64,000 bases of DNA, from assembly GCA_017979445.1 (NCBI GenBank), contig CM030704.1:12383658-12447657 (forward strand). Reading direction: 5' to 3'. Positions within the stretch are counted from its first letter, which is position 1, and each line of letters opens with the position of its first letter. The position numbers and the translations under genes are program-made. The notes under the pieces are model-generated. The model did no database searches. It was given only the letters and a program-made list of their open reading frames with translations, and was not told the origin of the DNA. This stretch comes from Akebia trifoliata. Its lineage: Eukaryota > Streptophyta > Magnoliopsida > Ranunculales > Lardizabalaceae. Below, one piece after another: positions 9,697 through 19,908 of the stretch.

Positions 9697-12600
9697 TGTG
9701 ACGCCCCGCCAAACGCTAACACAAATCCCAATGCCAAACCTCAAGGTACTAGGTGGCACCTCAAAATTTCGACATGGTCTCCTCTACTTATGTTAGCGTT
9801 TCACGGAACTCAAACCTGGTAAATCAATTTATATCAAAACCTGTATATAAAGCTGTAAATACAGGAAATGAACAGCGGAAGACTAATTACATCTAACATG
9901 TAAGTAGATCAGAGTGCGGAAGATTTAATCATATACAGGCTTACAAAATACTCTCAATCCCAAAAACTACATATATCCTGGATGAAACTGGCAATTCTAA
10001 CGGATGTAGCCTTAGTGCTCACCAGGCAATAAACTCTGATCGTCGATCTAACCGACCAGATACTCCTCAAATACTGACTCTACTCCTGTCTCGGTAGCTG
10101 CAAGTGCTGAAACTAAAAAAATAGGAAGGAAAGGGTGAGTAACAATGGTTACCCAGTAAGTCCACAGCCAATTCCTACTAATAACCCTTCCTAAGCATGA
10201 TTGAATAAAGCATACTGAACATTTTAATACATGCAAGGTTTTACAAGATAAAATATGATCAACTGGTACATATAGCCAGGGATGAGCAACTAAACAGTTC
10301 TAAAAATTTCACATAACATCAATCATCCATACTCATTATACATTTTCCATTTTATGCAAATAATGTTGACAACATTGAAATAATAGACATGCTTCTCAGT
10401 TTATAACCCGAAATATAACAACAGATACATAATACAAATGGTGGAGTATTGGAATTAAAGAGTTGGGATTCACGACTGGATCGCTCCCAGTCGGGACATG
10501 ATGTTACAACATAAATCTGGCTTTTAGTTCCTGATTTTGTGGCCGGTCGCTGCGCTTACCACACTGGTGACCATTTATCCGGCTCAGGCTGGCCGTTTGA
10601 CGTGACCGTAAGCAATGGGTCTCTTTTCGATGTGTCAGAACGTTCGACTACTACTAGATTGTTAGTGATCACTGACTAATCATCTTCGTCTATGCCTATC
10701 AGGCGTGCATGTGATTCCCAAATGACACTCCACTCATACGACCACCTTTACAATACACGTTCACTGGTAAAGATAAGAAAGGAATGGACCCGGATTCCAG
10801 TTGTGACTCCACTCTCATACGCGTCCCATACCACATATGAGTTTGGTGGTCCCTACCGTACATCCCAGGATAGTGCACCCCTCCGGATGATGTGACACAC
10901 TATCCCTTCAGGCATTCATAAACCCTTTAACAGCTCACAAAATAGCTACGTACATATATGATTTTTCATTTAAAACAAAAGAAAAATTAACAGAACAGGG
11001 TTGAGAACGGATATCCAGTTCCTACCATGCAACCGTGGCCAATCGGCCTAAAATAAATAACAGTACTCAGCGCAAGCGCTAACATAATCGGAAATAAACA
11101 TGCAACCCTTTCATTAATAACCTGGATATCCTTTCACCAACCTACACACAACATACAATGTAAAATGCAGACATCACCCCTCGGGTGTGATTCTGACATT
11201 TTACCGTTCATTCCCTTTTCCCATTCTCTCAACATTCTCATTTTTCATCATTTCAAATCAACCATTCATTTTCAATCTTTCAAAGTCATTCTTTTGGTCT
11301 TTCCATTGAAAACCACCGAATTTTATTCAAAAACAAGGTCCCAGCGATGCTCGGGACCAAAGCTATTAAAAATAGAGAAAGCTGGTGAAAATTTGGCTAA
11401 GTGTCAGAAACTCAATTTTTCAAAGTTCTCGAAATTAAAAACGGGTTTTTCGAAATGAAAGTCTCGATCATAGATTCGACACCATATAGTTTTTGAAATC
11501 TAATTCAAAGTTACGCGAAAGTTATTACACTTTGAAAACTTGTCGAAAACGTCGAAAAATACGTTTTGTTCTTAAAACCAAAATTTGAATTTTGATCCTT
11601 TGAGATTTGGATCTTAAAACCATTCCCATTGTTTCGAAATGGGGGGTAAAACCTTAATTTCATTAAAGAACTTAAAGTAAATGGAAAGTAAAAATTAAAG
11701 AGGACATTTACTTTAATGTTTTTAATGAAATAAAGGGTGGAAAATAGTGTATAAGGTGTGAGGAGGTCAAGCCAAGAGTCAGAACACTGTTCTGATCAAA
11801 ACTGTGTCTGTCGGTGGCTGTCGGTGGCAGAATCAGGATTCTGTCGGTGGAACCGACAGATTGGTCTTCGGCAGATGTCGGTGGGACCGACGGTCCTGCC
11901 GACAGCATAAAATTTCATCGCGTTTCGTCGGTGGCAGAAGCTTCATTCTGTTGGTGGGACCGACAGAATGCCTTTGGTAGGTGCCGGTGGAACCGACCCA
12001 CCCGCCTACAGCCTGAACCTCACTCGCGATTTTTGGGTTTTTCGATCCCTTTTTCGATTTCCTTTTTCATTCTTCGAACCATTCTACCCACCCACGATTT
12101 TGTTATCAAAATTCGATCAAACATAAGCAAAACAACTACTTCTACCATGAATTTAAAATCAAACACCAATTTCTACGATTTAAATGCAAACAATAAGTTT
12201 TGTTTCAAAACCCTAAATGCACATTGAGAAATCTAAAGCTACCAATAAGAATTGGAAGTCCCTTACTTGGTTGTGAACGCCACGGGTACAAGCTAGCACT
12301 ACAACTCAAGGTTGGATGGCTCTAGAGTCGAGGTTGGGCTGACTTGGATGCGAAACGAACGAGGGTTTGCAAGGTATCCGACAATGACGATCTCCTTCGC
12401 TTCTACAATGAAGTATAGACCTAGCTCCTAACTCGATGAAGTGCTCGGACGGAAGATGTGGAGGTTTACTCGAGCTACCGGGCTGGTTTTGATGGAGGAT
12501 GGAGAAAACGAACAAAAATGAACAACCAAAGGTGGTGAAGTTGTAGCCCTCGACGTGGCCGAGAACTTTGTCTTCTTCATCGAGGTTCAACTCGGCTTCG

Positions 12601-13138
12601 TTCGGGCTAGAACTTGACGGAAATGGGTCGAAACCCTAGGGTGGAGAAGTGGCTACCGTTTGGTTTCCTTGGAAAAGAAGAGAAATGAAATGAAATAAAA
12701 GAAATAAGATTTCTTTTATAATAAAGCTGATGGCATACTTGTAATTTTCTCATCATTTCTAACTTCGTTCGTAACTTAACCATTCGGACTCGGAAATTGA
12801 CAAGTGAATATACCATTTCGAATAATTTTTCGCTACGGACCTAATGGTATCATCAAATCTTTCCGATTCTCGCTCTAACGAAATTCCACTGTTTTGGATC
12901 TCACTTAATGCGAAATTCGAGGATTTTATAACTTTTTCCTCCGAACTCGAATTCAAACTTGCTTACAGGCTAATGTATATATTTTGATCCTTTTGAATCT
13001 AATGGCGAAGTCGATTTTCCTCAAAATTAATCATAGCAATATTCGAGTATTTTACTCTAAATCTCTCCTTCGACATTTTCTTCCAAATCTCACCATTTAA
13101 TTTTTTCGAGATATGAGTTGAAAATCCGGGGTGTTACA
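9697..13138 (-). mobile_element. Solo LTR, 3442 bp, Del/Tekay-like Gypsy, inserted in the hAT transposase
   Basis: The insert begins TGTGACGCCCCG (9697) and ends CGGGGTGTTACA (13138), giving TG..CA ends with imperfect 12-bp inverted termini. It is flanked by the 5-bp duplication TACAT (9692-9696 and 13139-13143). The hAT reading frame resumes exactly across it. On the minus strand the start TGTAACACCCCGGATTTTC and the end GGCGGGGCGTCACA resemble long Del/Tekay (chromovirus) LTRs, hence the strand call. No pol, gag, PBS or second LTR is present, so a solo LTR left by LTR-LTR recombination fits best. Open stretches inside (for example 11814-12227) match nothing and are taken as chance. Confidence 0.7.
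11805..12005. repeat. Repeated palindromic GTCGGTGG/ACCGAC motifs inside the solo LTR
   Basis: The motif TGTCGGTGG..ACCGACAG occurs four to five times (TCTGTCGGTGGAACCGACAGA, GATGTCGGTGGGACCGACGG, TCTGTTGGTGGGACCGACAGA, GTGCCGGTGGAACCGACCC). Each half is the near reverse complement of the other, so every copy can fold into a small hairpin. The block is GC-rich in an AT-rich neighbourhood. Confidence 0.7.
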
Positions 13139-13767
13139 TACATGATACATTTTGATCGAAAGACCACATGTCGGATGTTAAACAAATTTTACCGGGCACA
13201 TTTTGTAAAATACTTTTGGTTTTTAATTTTTTTATTTAAATATTTTTATTACATCTTTTTTTAAAGTATTTCTAGAAATACGTCCATGATTTAGAAAATA
13301 AATTTTTTGAATGTATTCTTTAAAATATTTTTTTTTCAACAATTAAAAATGGTATTTCGACCCTAATAAAGAATTTTACCATTTCAAATTGTGTTACATC
13401 TTTCGAATAAGACCACGTGCTTACATTACCAGCACTTGATGGACTAATTAAATTTTGACAAAAATCGGATTGATGCATTTTTAAACACGTTTTTTCATTG
13501 TGTTCTAACACTTGAATAAACTAAACATTTACCGTAATAATTACATTTTATTTTTTCAAGTTTAGATCTATCGGGATTTAAACTCTTTATTAATGTAAAA
13601 TAAGTCCAAACTTCAGATTGTTGCCTTTTACCTTTTGGAGGGTGGCTTGATGTTTTGGGTTCATTACTAATCACATCTCAAATATTTGCGAAAGAATCAT
13701 TTGGAGTTTGGATAGGTATAAAATTATTCAAATAATTTATATTGTAATTATTATTCAAATTATCCAT

Positions 13768-14145
13768 TATCTATTAAAAATCTAAAATGGTAGATGAAAA
13801 AAGATTAGAGGGTTTAGAAGAGAATTTGACAAGTATTTAAATAGGATTAAAAAAGACTACACCTCTAGAAATCCAAATTTTAGAAAACACCACGAGCCAA
13901 TTTAATCGGTTGCCACGTGAACTTGATGACAATGACTTGATCTTGATAATGATGAATTTATCTTGATGATGATAACTTGATTTTGATGAACTCAGTTTCT
14001 CAAATGAATTTGATAGAAATATAAATAATATAAAGGGTAAATGTAAAATGAGAAATTATTAACTAATTGAGAACTAATGTGAAAATTAATTTGCAATTGA
14101 AAGAGTTGTGTGATTTTTGATTGATTTTGGAGGGTATTTATGATA
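13768..14145. other. Flank of the hAT gene with a TTGATGATGATAACTTGA simple repeat; no gene
   Basis: Just upstream of the hAT start codon. A short degenerate repeat of CTTGATGATGATAACTTGATTTTGATGA type lies at ~13920-13990. I do not find the hAT terminal inverted repeat here. The remainder is AT-rich sequence without terminal repeats. Confidence 0.4.
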
Positions 14146-14288
14146 CATGTTTTGACAATACAATGATAATCTATTTCCATCGTGGGCCAGTAATACCCTT
14201 GTCTCATAATTCTCATAACTAACATCTTCCCACTCATATGAAGGCCACAGTCTCCTGAATGAATCCCATCATAAGACTTTTTGTATAG
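14146..14288 (-). pseudogene. Element C: integrase zinc-finger (HHCC) fragment
   Basis: The minus strand reads KKSYDGIHSGDCGLHMSGK, MRQGYYWPTMEIDYHCIVKTC, the zinc-binding N-terminal domain of integrase, closely matching element A at ~27750-27955. It carries a large deletion relative to A (residues between DGIH and SGDCG) and ends abruptly after KTC at ~14146, where unrelated sequence begins. On its upstream side it is separated from the rest of C pol by the solo LTR 14294-15973. Confidence 0.85.
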
Positions 14289-14293
14289 ATTTT

Positions 14294-15973
14294 TGAAAGC
14301 GCCCTCGATCCGCGGGGTGCGCGGATCCACTTTTGACCCTTGAGGTTTGAGAGTTACCACCTAGTTCTTACGGTCTAGGAACCGGATACTGACTCTAAAC
14401 AGATAAAGAAACTAATCTACTGAAGAAAAACTGAATCCGGGGATCACATTACGGGGTTGGAAGGTGTTAGGCACCAACCCCGCCTGGTCAATGCCGGTCT
14501 CTACTTAACCTAAATAAGATTACATTGCTAACAAAAATCTAGATAGAAAAAAAATAAAAGAGATTTTACCTTCGAACGCAATGGTTCTATTCCCTCAGAT
14601 TTAATAAAACTGCTCATTGTACCGTTCTCCTTACTTCGTTCTGTCTTCGGATCTGATTTCGGATCTCCGAGGTAAGGTATTTCTTCCTTAGATCTGGATT
14701 CTTTGAATTTATTATCGATTTGGGGGGGGTGTTTTTGAAGGGTTTTTTCTAGGTATTTTTAAGGCTAAAAATCGAGTTGGATGTTAGGTAAGGAGTTGGG
14801 GCTTCAAAAACTAGGGTTTATGGAGGCTAGGGAGGCTTTTTGACCTACTTCTCATAGGGTTTATGATTTTATACGAAAAGAGGGTGTGAGGACCCCTATT
14901 TATAGATTTTTTTAAGGGTTGGTTTAGATAGAATTAGTGTTTTATTAGAATTCTTTTAGTTAGAGTTATATTTTAGTTAGAATTGTTTTAGGTAGAGTTG
15001 TATTTTAATTAGAATTGTTTTATGTAGAGTTATATTTTAGTTAGAATTATATTAAATAGAGTTATTATTTAATTAGAACTCTATTAGGGTTTTGACTTTT
15101 GGTCTTATTTGATTGACTTTAATATTTTGACTTTAGTCTTAATTGATTGACTTTAGTCTTAATTAATTGACTTTAATTTTGACTTTAGTCTTACTTGATT
15201 GACTTTAATACCTTAACTTTAGTCTTTCTTGGTTGACTTTAATTTTTTTTAGAGAACCCCCCTCTATTATGTCTTCAATTCTTTGGACTCTCAAATGGAG
15301 GGGTCCTTGAAGAAATATCTTGGCAACCTTCAACAATTTTGCCTGAGACCCTGATTGATCGATTTTTTTGGTTTAAAATTTTAAATTAATTTTATTAATG
15401 TTTCACTTTAATTATTTAATGTTTTATTTATTAATTTTAAAATTTTTAATTATGAAAATTGTGAAATTATCGTTTTGTCCCCGAAGAGGATTTTTCGCGT
15501 TTTAAGTCGATTTTTTATGTTCTAGGATGTTTTAGAATCGATTTTTCGTAAGGAATTCAATGGAAATATTGGTTTGTGTCATTTATAAATTTTTTGTATG
15601 AAACGGTCGTGAACTTTATGAGATGCATTTTCGATTTGTTGTTTTATGTGTTAAGAAGGGTTTTCCTAAGCGTAATGTAGGCTCTAGGATATTTTAAGAT
15701 TAGGGGTATTTTGATAATTTGGTCATTTTTTAGTGATTTTTATCATAAAGTTTCTTTTTGTCTGGAAGATGATGATTTCTAAGCTTTTGGGATCATATTT
15801 TCCTAGCGTAGCGTGATTTCTACAGTTTTGTTAGTTCGAGATACCTCATTCGGATTTCTGAAACATATCTGGTAACAAAATAAAGCATTAGAATAAACAT
15901 CCATCATTGGGAACCGTTGCGATCGGGTTGACGAGTTGATTAATCAGGCGAATGCAAAAAGGGGGTGTCTATA
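14294..15973 (-). mobile_element. Solo LTR (Tat family of elements A/G), 1680 bp, minus strand
   Basis: The left end TGAAAGCGCCCTCGATCC is the inverse of the family LTR end GGATCGAGGGCGCTTTCA. The right end GGGGGTGTCTATA is the inverse of TATAGACACCCCC, the family start with TG changed to TA. No PBS or coding sequence adjoins it. The flanks ATTTT (14289-14293) and GTTTC (15974-15978) differ by two changes, both of the transition type, and joining the flanks restores integrase codon order with element A, so a decayed 5-bp target duplication is likely. It sits inside pol of element C and has the same orientation as C. Confidence 0.85.
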
Positions 15974-17306
15974 GTTTCCTACGCACAGGATGAACTGAGA
16001 TGCCAATTTCAATAAGATTTGTCGTTCCTTCCTTGACGTTTTCATGAACTCTTGTTTTTCCAAAACTTTCTTAATGTCTGTATACCACGGTTTTCGATTA
16101 GGAAGTCGAGTAGCAATATCTATCTGATAGCATCTTTGACTTTGATGGTGATATGCCTTAACTCCATGCTAAGGGGCAAATGGATCATTGAAGAAAGAGT
16201 GGCCATTGCATCAGTGAATCTGTTATCTTCCCTTGACAAGTGTTGGAACATGATGGTTTTGAACGGTCTCACCAAGTTTAGTAGATACTCATGATAGGGC
16301 TTCAACTTCTCGTCCCTAGTTTTCAATTCTTCCAACAACGATGTATGACCAAAACTGAATCTCCGAATACTTCAATTTCTGTGATGCTCAGATTCAAAGC
16401 GGCTTCGAGTCCGACGATGCATGCCTCATATTCGGCTGTATTATTGGTGTTGGAGAATGCTAGCTTAATGGTGATTGGAATGGGACATACTTCAGGAGAA
16501 AAAGAACTGCCCTTATTTCATACTCATTCTGATTGACGGCTCCATCGAAGTATAGTTGCCATGTTTGATTCTGCGGCTCATCTTCAACATGCAAGATGTT
16601 ATCATCTAGGAACTGATCAATGGGTTTTACTCCTTTTACCACTGGGTGATCTACCAAGTATTTTTCCCACAGCTCTCCCCTTAATAAACTTTTGAGTAAC
16701 ATGCGTGATGTTAAATTTTGATAACAACAATAACCATTGTGCGGTTCTCCTTGTTAATGTCGATTTTTCGAAGAGATATTTGAAAGGATCCATCCGAGAT
16801 AACAGGATAACTAAATGAGATAGCATATAGTACCGAAGTCTCTGAGTAACCTACATTAGTACCAGGCAAGTTTTTTCGAGGGCTACATAATTTCGTTCAT
16901 ACTCCAACATTTTTTTGTTGATGTAGTATTTGGCCCTTTCTCTACGATTATCTTTGTCATATCATGTTAGCATACATCTCATAGCTTCTTCTGTGACTGA
17001 AAGATACAGAAGAAGTAGTTCACCTGGTGTAAATGGAACCAAGATAAGTGGGTTTGAGAAGTACTTCTTGACTTGATCGAAGACTTTTTGACATTGTTTG
17101 TTCTAAACTGTTGGTTCATTCTTCTTAAAAAGCTTGAAGATGGGTTCACAAAGATTAGTGAGCTGAGCGATGAATTTGCTGACATACTGAATTCTGCCTA
17201 AAAAACCTCGAATCTGTTTTTCAATCTTAGGAGGTGGCATTTCTTGGATAGCTTTAATTTTCCCAAGGTCTACTTTGATCCCTCGTCATGACTCGACATA
17301 GAAGTT
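15974..17306 (-). pseudogene. Element C: end of RT, RNase H, archaeal-type RNase H, start of integrase
   Basis: The minus strand carries, in order: RGIKVDLGKIKAIQEMPPPK and LGRIQYVSKFIAQLTNLCEP (RT connection, ~17280-17160); the RT-linked RNase H with MDPFKYLFEKSTLTRRTAQW (~16790-16730); TWQLYFDGAVNQNEYEI of the archaeal-type RNase H (~16570-16510); REDNRFTDAMATLSSMIHLP near 16240-16190; and FMKTSRKER leading into integrase (~16045). The order matches element A at 26410-27740. Frames shift repeatedly. The RT catalytic part that should precede it is missing on both sides of LTR B. The element continues at 14288 beyond the solo LTR and upstream at 34115. Confidence 0.85.
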
Positions 17307-17390
17307 TACGCACGCTTAGGATCGCTACATCTTATGCCCGACTTAGCAAGCACGTACGCATAGGTTCGCTACATAGTTCGATAACTTAGA
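17290..17390. repeat. Two-copy CGCTACAT-type repeat at the left edge of LTR B
   Basis: TACGCACGCTTAGGATCGCTACAT and CGTACGCATAGGTTCGCTACAT are imperfect copies about 48 bp apart. They straddle the place where element C stops matching, which makes the LTR B boundary hard to fix. Confidence 0.5.
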
Positions 17391-17834
17391 GACCACGCTA
17401 TGCTAAGAAATTATAACCTCGAGACTTGGAAATAACCAGACAGAGATTGAAAGAAATCTCACGTTAAAATTTGTAAAAATCACAAACATGACGAAAATAC
17501 CCTTCATAAATTTTGGATCTCCGAAAAGTCTCAAAAGTACCTCCATTGCACTCAGAATGTGATTTCGTGTCTAACGGGACCAAAATCGATGAAAACAGAG
17601 AAATTCGAGAAAAATCTATAAAATAATTATCAAAATGACGAAAATGCCCCTCATAAATTTTGGACCGTCAAAAAATCTCGAAAATACCTCCATTGCACTC
17701 AGAATGTGATTTCGAGTCTAACGGAACCCAAATCGATGAAAATAGAGAAATTTAAGAAAATTCAGAAAAATAACTAAAATGCCCCTTAATATCCAATTCT
17801 AACATGAAGACCTTGATCCCTAGGAAAATATACT

Positions 17835-18370
17835 TCAAATAGAAAATCAAACTAAAATTTAATTAAGAAACCAATTTAAAATTCAAATAGAAAATTAAAA
17901 TAAAATTCGAATTGAAAATTAAACTAAAATTTAACCAAGATCAAATTAAAATTCAAAATTTAACAATAATTTAAAATCGAAAATCAAATTAAATTTCAAT
18001 TAAAATAAAAAAGAAATTAAGTTTAAATTAAAAATCAAGAAATCAATTAAAATACAAATTCAAAATTAAAATACAAATTCAAAATTAAAATCAAATTTTT
18101 AAAATCAATTTAAAAATCATTCAACCCATTAAAAAGTAAAATTAAATCGAATCGATCAACCAATCAAAATTAAAATCGAACTGATCAACCCATCAAAATA
18201 AAATAAAATCGACCAATAACCAATCAAAATTCAAATTAAATTTTAATCTACCAATTTAAATTCGAAATTTAAAATCAAATACAAATTCAAATTTAATTTA
18301 AAACATCAAACTTAAATATCAAATCAAAATGTCGCAAATCCGAAATTCAAATTCAAATAAAAATATATCA
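17835..18370. repeat. Low-complexity AAATTAAAATTCAAATT tract
   Basis: About 530 bp of nearly pure A/T with C interspersed, built from degenerate AAATTCAAAATTAAAAT units and a few ATCGACCAATCAA variants. It lies in the U3 part of LTR B. No gene. Confidence 0.7.
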
Positions 18371-18783
18371 ACTAATTAAGATTCAGCGACAATAAAATAC
18401 CGTAGTACAAGTAGCGTGGGATGCGTCCCCCATCCTATTAAAAGAAAAATAAATAAAAGATAATAAACAAATAAATAAGTTTTTTAAAAAAAAAGAGAGA
18501 GACATGGGCACTCTCCAACTCTCCCATCTTCTTCTCCAAACGTTTACCCCACTCTCCCATCTCTTACATCTCTCCCTCTCTCACATCTTATTGAAGAACC
18601 ACCTTAAAGGAGGGGGGAAGCAACGAAAAGAGGGAGATTTTTGGGCAGCCATTTTTCAAAAAACAAAAAAAAAAAGTTTTTTGGCTGCCATTAAAAATCA
18701 GCAATTTCAATTCCCTCATCGCTTTGATCTCTCCATCTTCTTCTCTCTCAGGCTCTCCTTTTCTCACACATTTTGAACAACTC

Positions 18784-19015
18784 TTCTCCCCCACATTGGA
18801 GCTAAAATGAGTAGCCATTGCCATCCTCCCTTCATCTCTAAAAACGTCCAAAAATAGAGCCCAATCAACACCATTTTCTCCCCCACGTTTTGGAGAAAAC
18901 AAGCAGCCATTGCAACCCTCCATTCATCTCTAAAAACGTCAAAAAAACAGAGCCCAATCAACACTCTTTTCTCCCCCACGTTTTGGAGAAAAAACCAGCA
19001 ACTCTCCTTCTCTTC
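18784..19015. repeat. About 93-bp tandem repeat, 2.4 copies, in LTR B
   Basis: Units start CTCCCCCACATTGGAGC (~18786), CTCCCCCACGTTTTGGAG (~18879) and CTCCCCCACGTTTTGGAG (~18972). Each is followed by AGCCATTGC..CATCTCTAAAAACGTC and AGAGCCCAATCAACAC, except the truncated third. The surrounding 18490-19330 region is strongly C/T-biased. ORFs on both strands here are products of that bias. Confidence 0.8.
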
Positions 19016-19775
19016 ATCAATAAATTCAGCCTCCCATCTCACCTCCATTAATGTCCTAACGACCCTCTCTCTTAACCAAAATAAAACCAACAACTTATAA
19101 GAAAAAAAAAACAAACGTTTTTTATGCTGCCATATTAAAAAAAAAAAAACCATTACAACCCCCTACCTCTCCATCTTCTTCACCCCATTCAAGTCATCAC
19201 CATTATTTTTTTTTATATCTCCATTACAACGCATCCCTCATTGTAAAAACGTGGCTGCTACAGCCACTTCTTTGACCTCTCTCTCACTCTCTCATTTCTT
19301 ACATCTCTCTCTCATTCTCTTTGCCTTTTTTTCACTTCATCAAGCTCCGATAGCGAACATAAATCGCAGCCACAATAACTCAGCACGACATAACTCACAA
19401 GCCATTTCGATTCTTTTTTAAGGAGTCCACGCATCAAAAATTACTGGGTGAAGGTAAATTATTTTATTTATTTTAGTTTATTTTTATTGTCTCTTGATTT
19501 CGTATGCATTTGAATTGATTCACTGATTTTTAGGGTATACGTGGTACTAATGGCAATTGTTAAGTTTTCGAAATATTAATGGATTGATTCACCCTTTTTT
19601 AGATTGATTGAATTAACTCACATATATCAAGTTGGTGGATCGGCTCATTGGGTGTTCATATTATCAAGTAGATTTATCGATTTTTTTTAGCCAACTCCCA
19701 AATATTGGTATTAATCAACTCATGAATTTTTGAATACACGAAAAATTAAAAAATCGATTTTCTCAATGAAAATCA

Positions 19776-19908
19776 ATGAGTCAACTCACTTATTTTTATG
19801 TGCATTGGAAACCGAAAGTTCCTATGAAATTGAATAATGACTTGGCTCACAGATTTTAATATACGTGGCAATTCAAAAATCGGATTTCTTTGATTAATAA
19901 TTTGTAAG
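19776..19908. repeat. Left part of a 67-69-bp tandem array interrupted by element A
   Basis: Units of the form GTTGACTCACTGATTTTAATACACGTGGCAATTCAAAAATCGGATTTCTTTGATTAATAATTT begin near 19777 and 19840. The second unit is broken at 19908 by the LTR of element A and resumes at 33247. The array belongs to LTR B. Confidence 0.8.

Larger units (their letters stand above)
8494..13767 (-). pseudogene. hAT superfamily transposase with BED finger and hATC domain, split by a solo LTR
   Basis: Coding runs on the minus strand from MDNLNNNYNINYLNN (ATG at 13767) to a stop just below 8494; the LTR at 9697-13138 interrupts it. Order of domains: a BED-type finger with SEVWTYFTLI and CNYYGKC, where the second zinc Cys appears to be Tyr; MVKFFIRVEIPFLIVE (~13370-13325); RISRNTLKKDVIKIF (~13285-13240); THFIDNN and LVRYATHI (~9680-9430); ENFNKYWGEIPTNLAFALI (~8985-8930); a Pro/Ser linker; then the hATC dimerisation domain ELQRYLNFDHV..LLDWWKGY..ASDSTFSAGGRV. 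Without the insertion it spans about 1.83 kb, near 608 codons, a normal hAT size. Several in-frame stops and frameshifts make it inactive. Confidence 0.85.
17326..19908 (+). mobile_element. LTR B, left part (diverged Tat-type LTR, about 3.4 kb when joined to 33252-34114)
   Basis: It shares the family LTR landmarks in diverged form: AGAGACCACGCTATGCTAAGAA (~17390), compared with AGAAACCACGCTACGCTAGGAA, and blocks such as ATGACGAAAATACCCTTCATAAATTTTGG. The partner piece right of element A holds the U5 landmarks. The left edge is not sharp. I place it at 17326 because ATCGC (17321-17325) matches ATCGC (34115-34119) after the right end TTTCA, giving a start TACATC with TG changed to TA. It lies inside RT of element C, so it is probably a solo LTR. 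Confidence 0.55.

Noticed and set aside
11814..12227. 137-codon + strand ORF in the solo LTR as a gene
   Set aside because: It spans the palindromic CGGTGG repeat block, matches no family I know and lies inside an LTR; a chance open frame.
9697..13138. Non-autonomous DNA transposon with 12-bp terminal inverted repeats
   Set aside because: TG..CA termini, a 5-bp duplication and CACCCCG-type ends fit a Del/Tekay LTR better; short inverted termini are normal for LTRs.
8327..13860. hAT element delimited by the 8327 terminus and a right terminus beyond 13767
   Set aside because: The 8327 terminus is a right-hand end facing left and no matching terminus was found beyond 13767, so the element borders cannot be set.
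18504..19153. ORFs on both strands (18504-18776 +, 18588-18923 -, 18764-19153 -)
   Set aside because: They come from a C/T-biased stretch and a 93-bp tandem repeat in LTR B; overlapping opposite ORFs with biased composition are artefacts.
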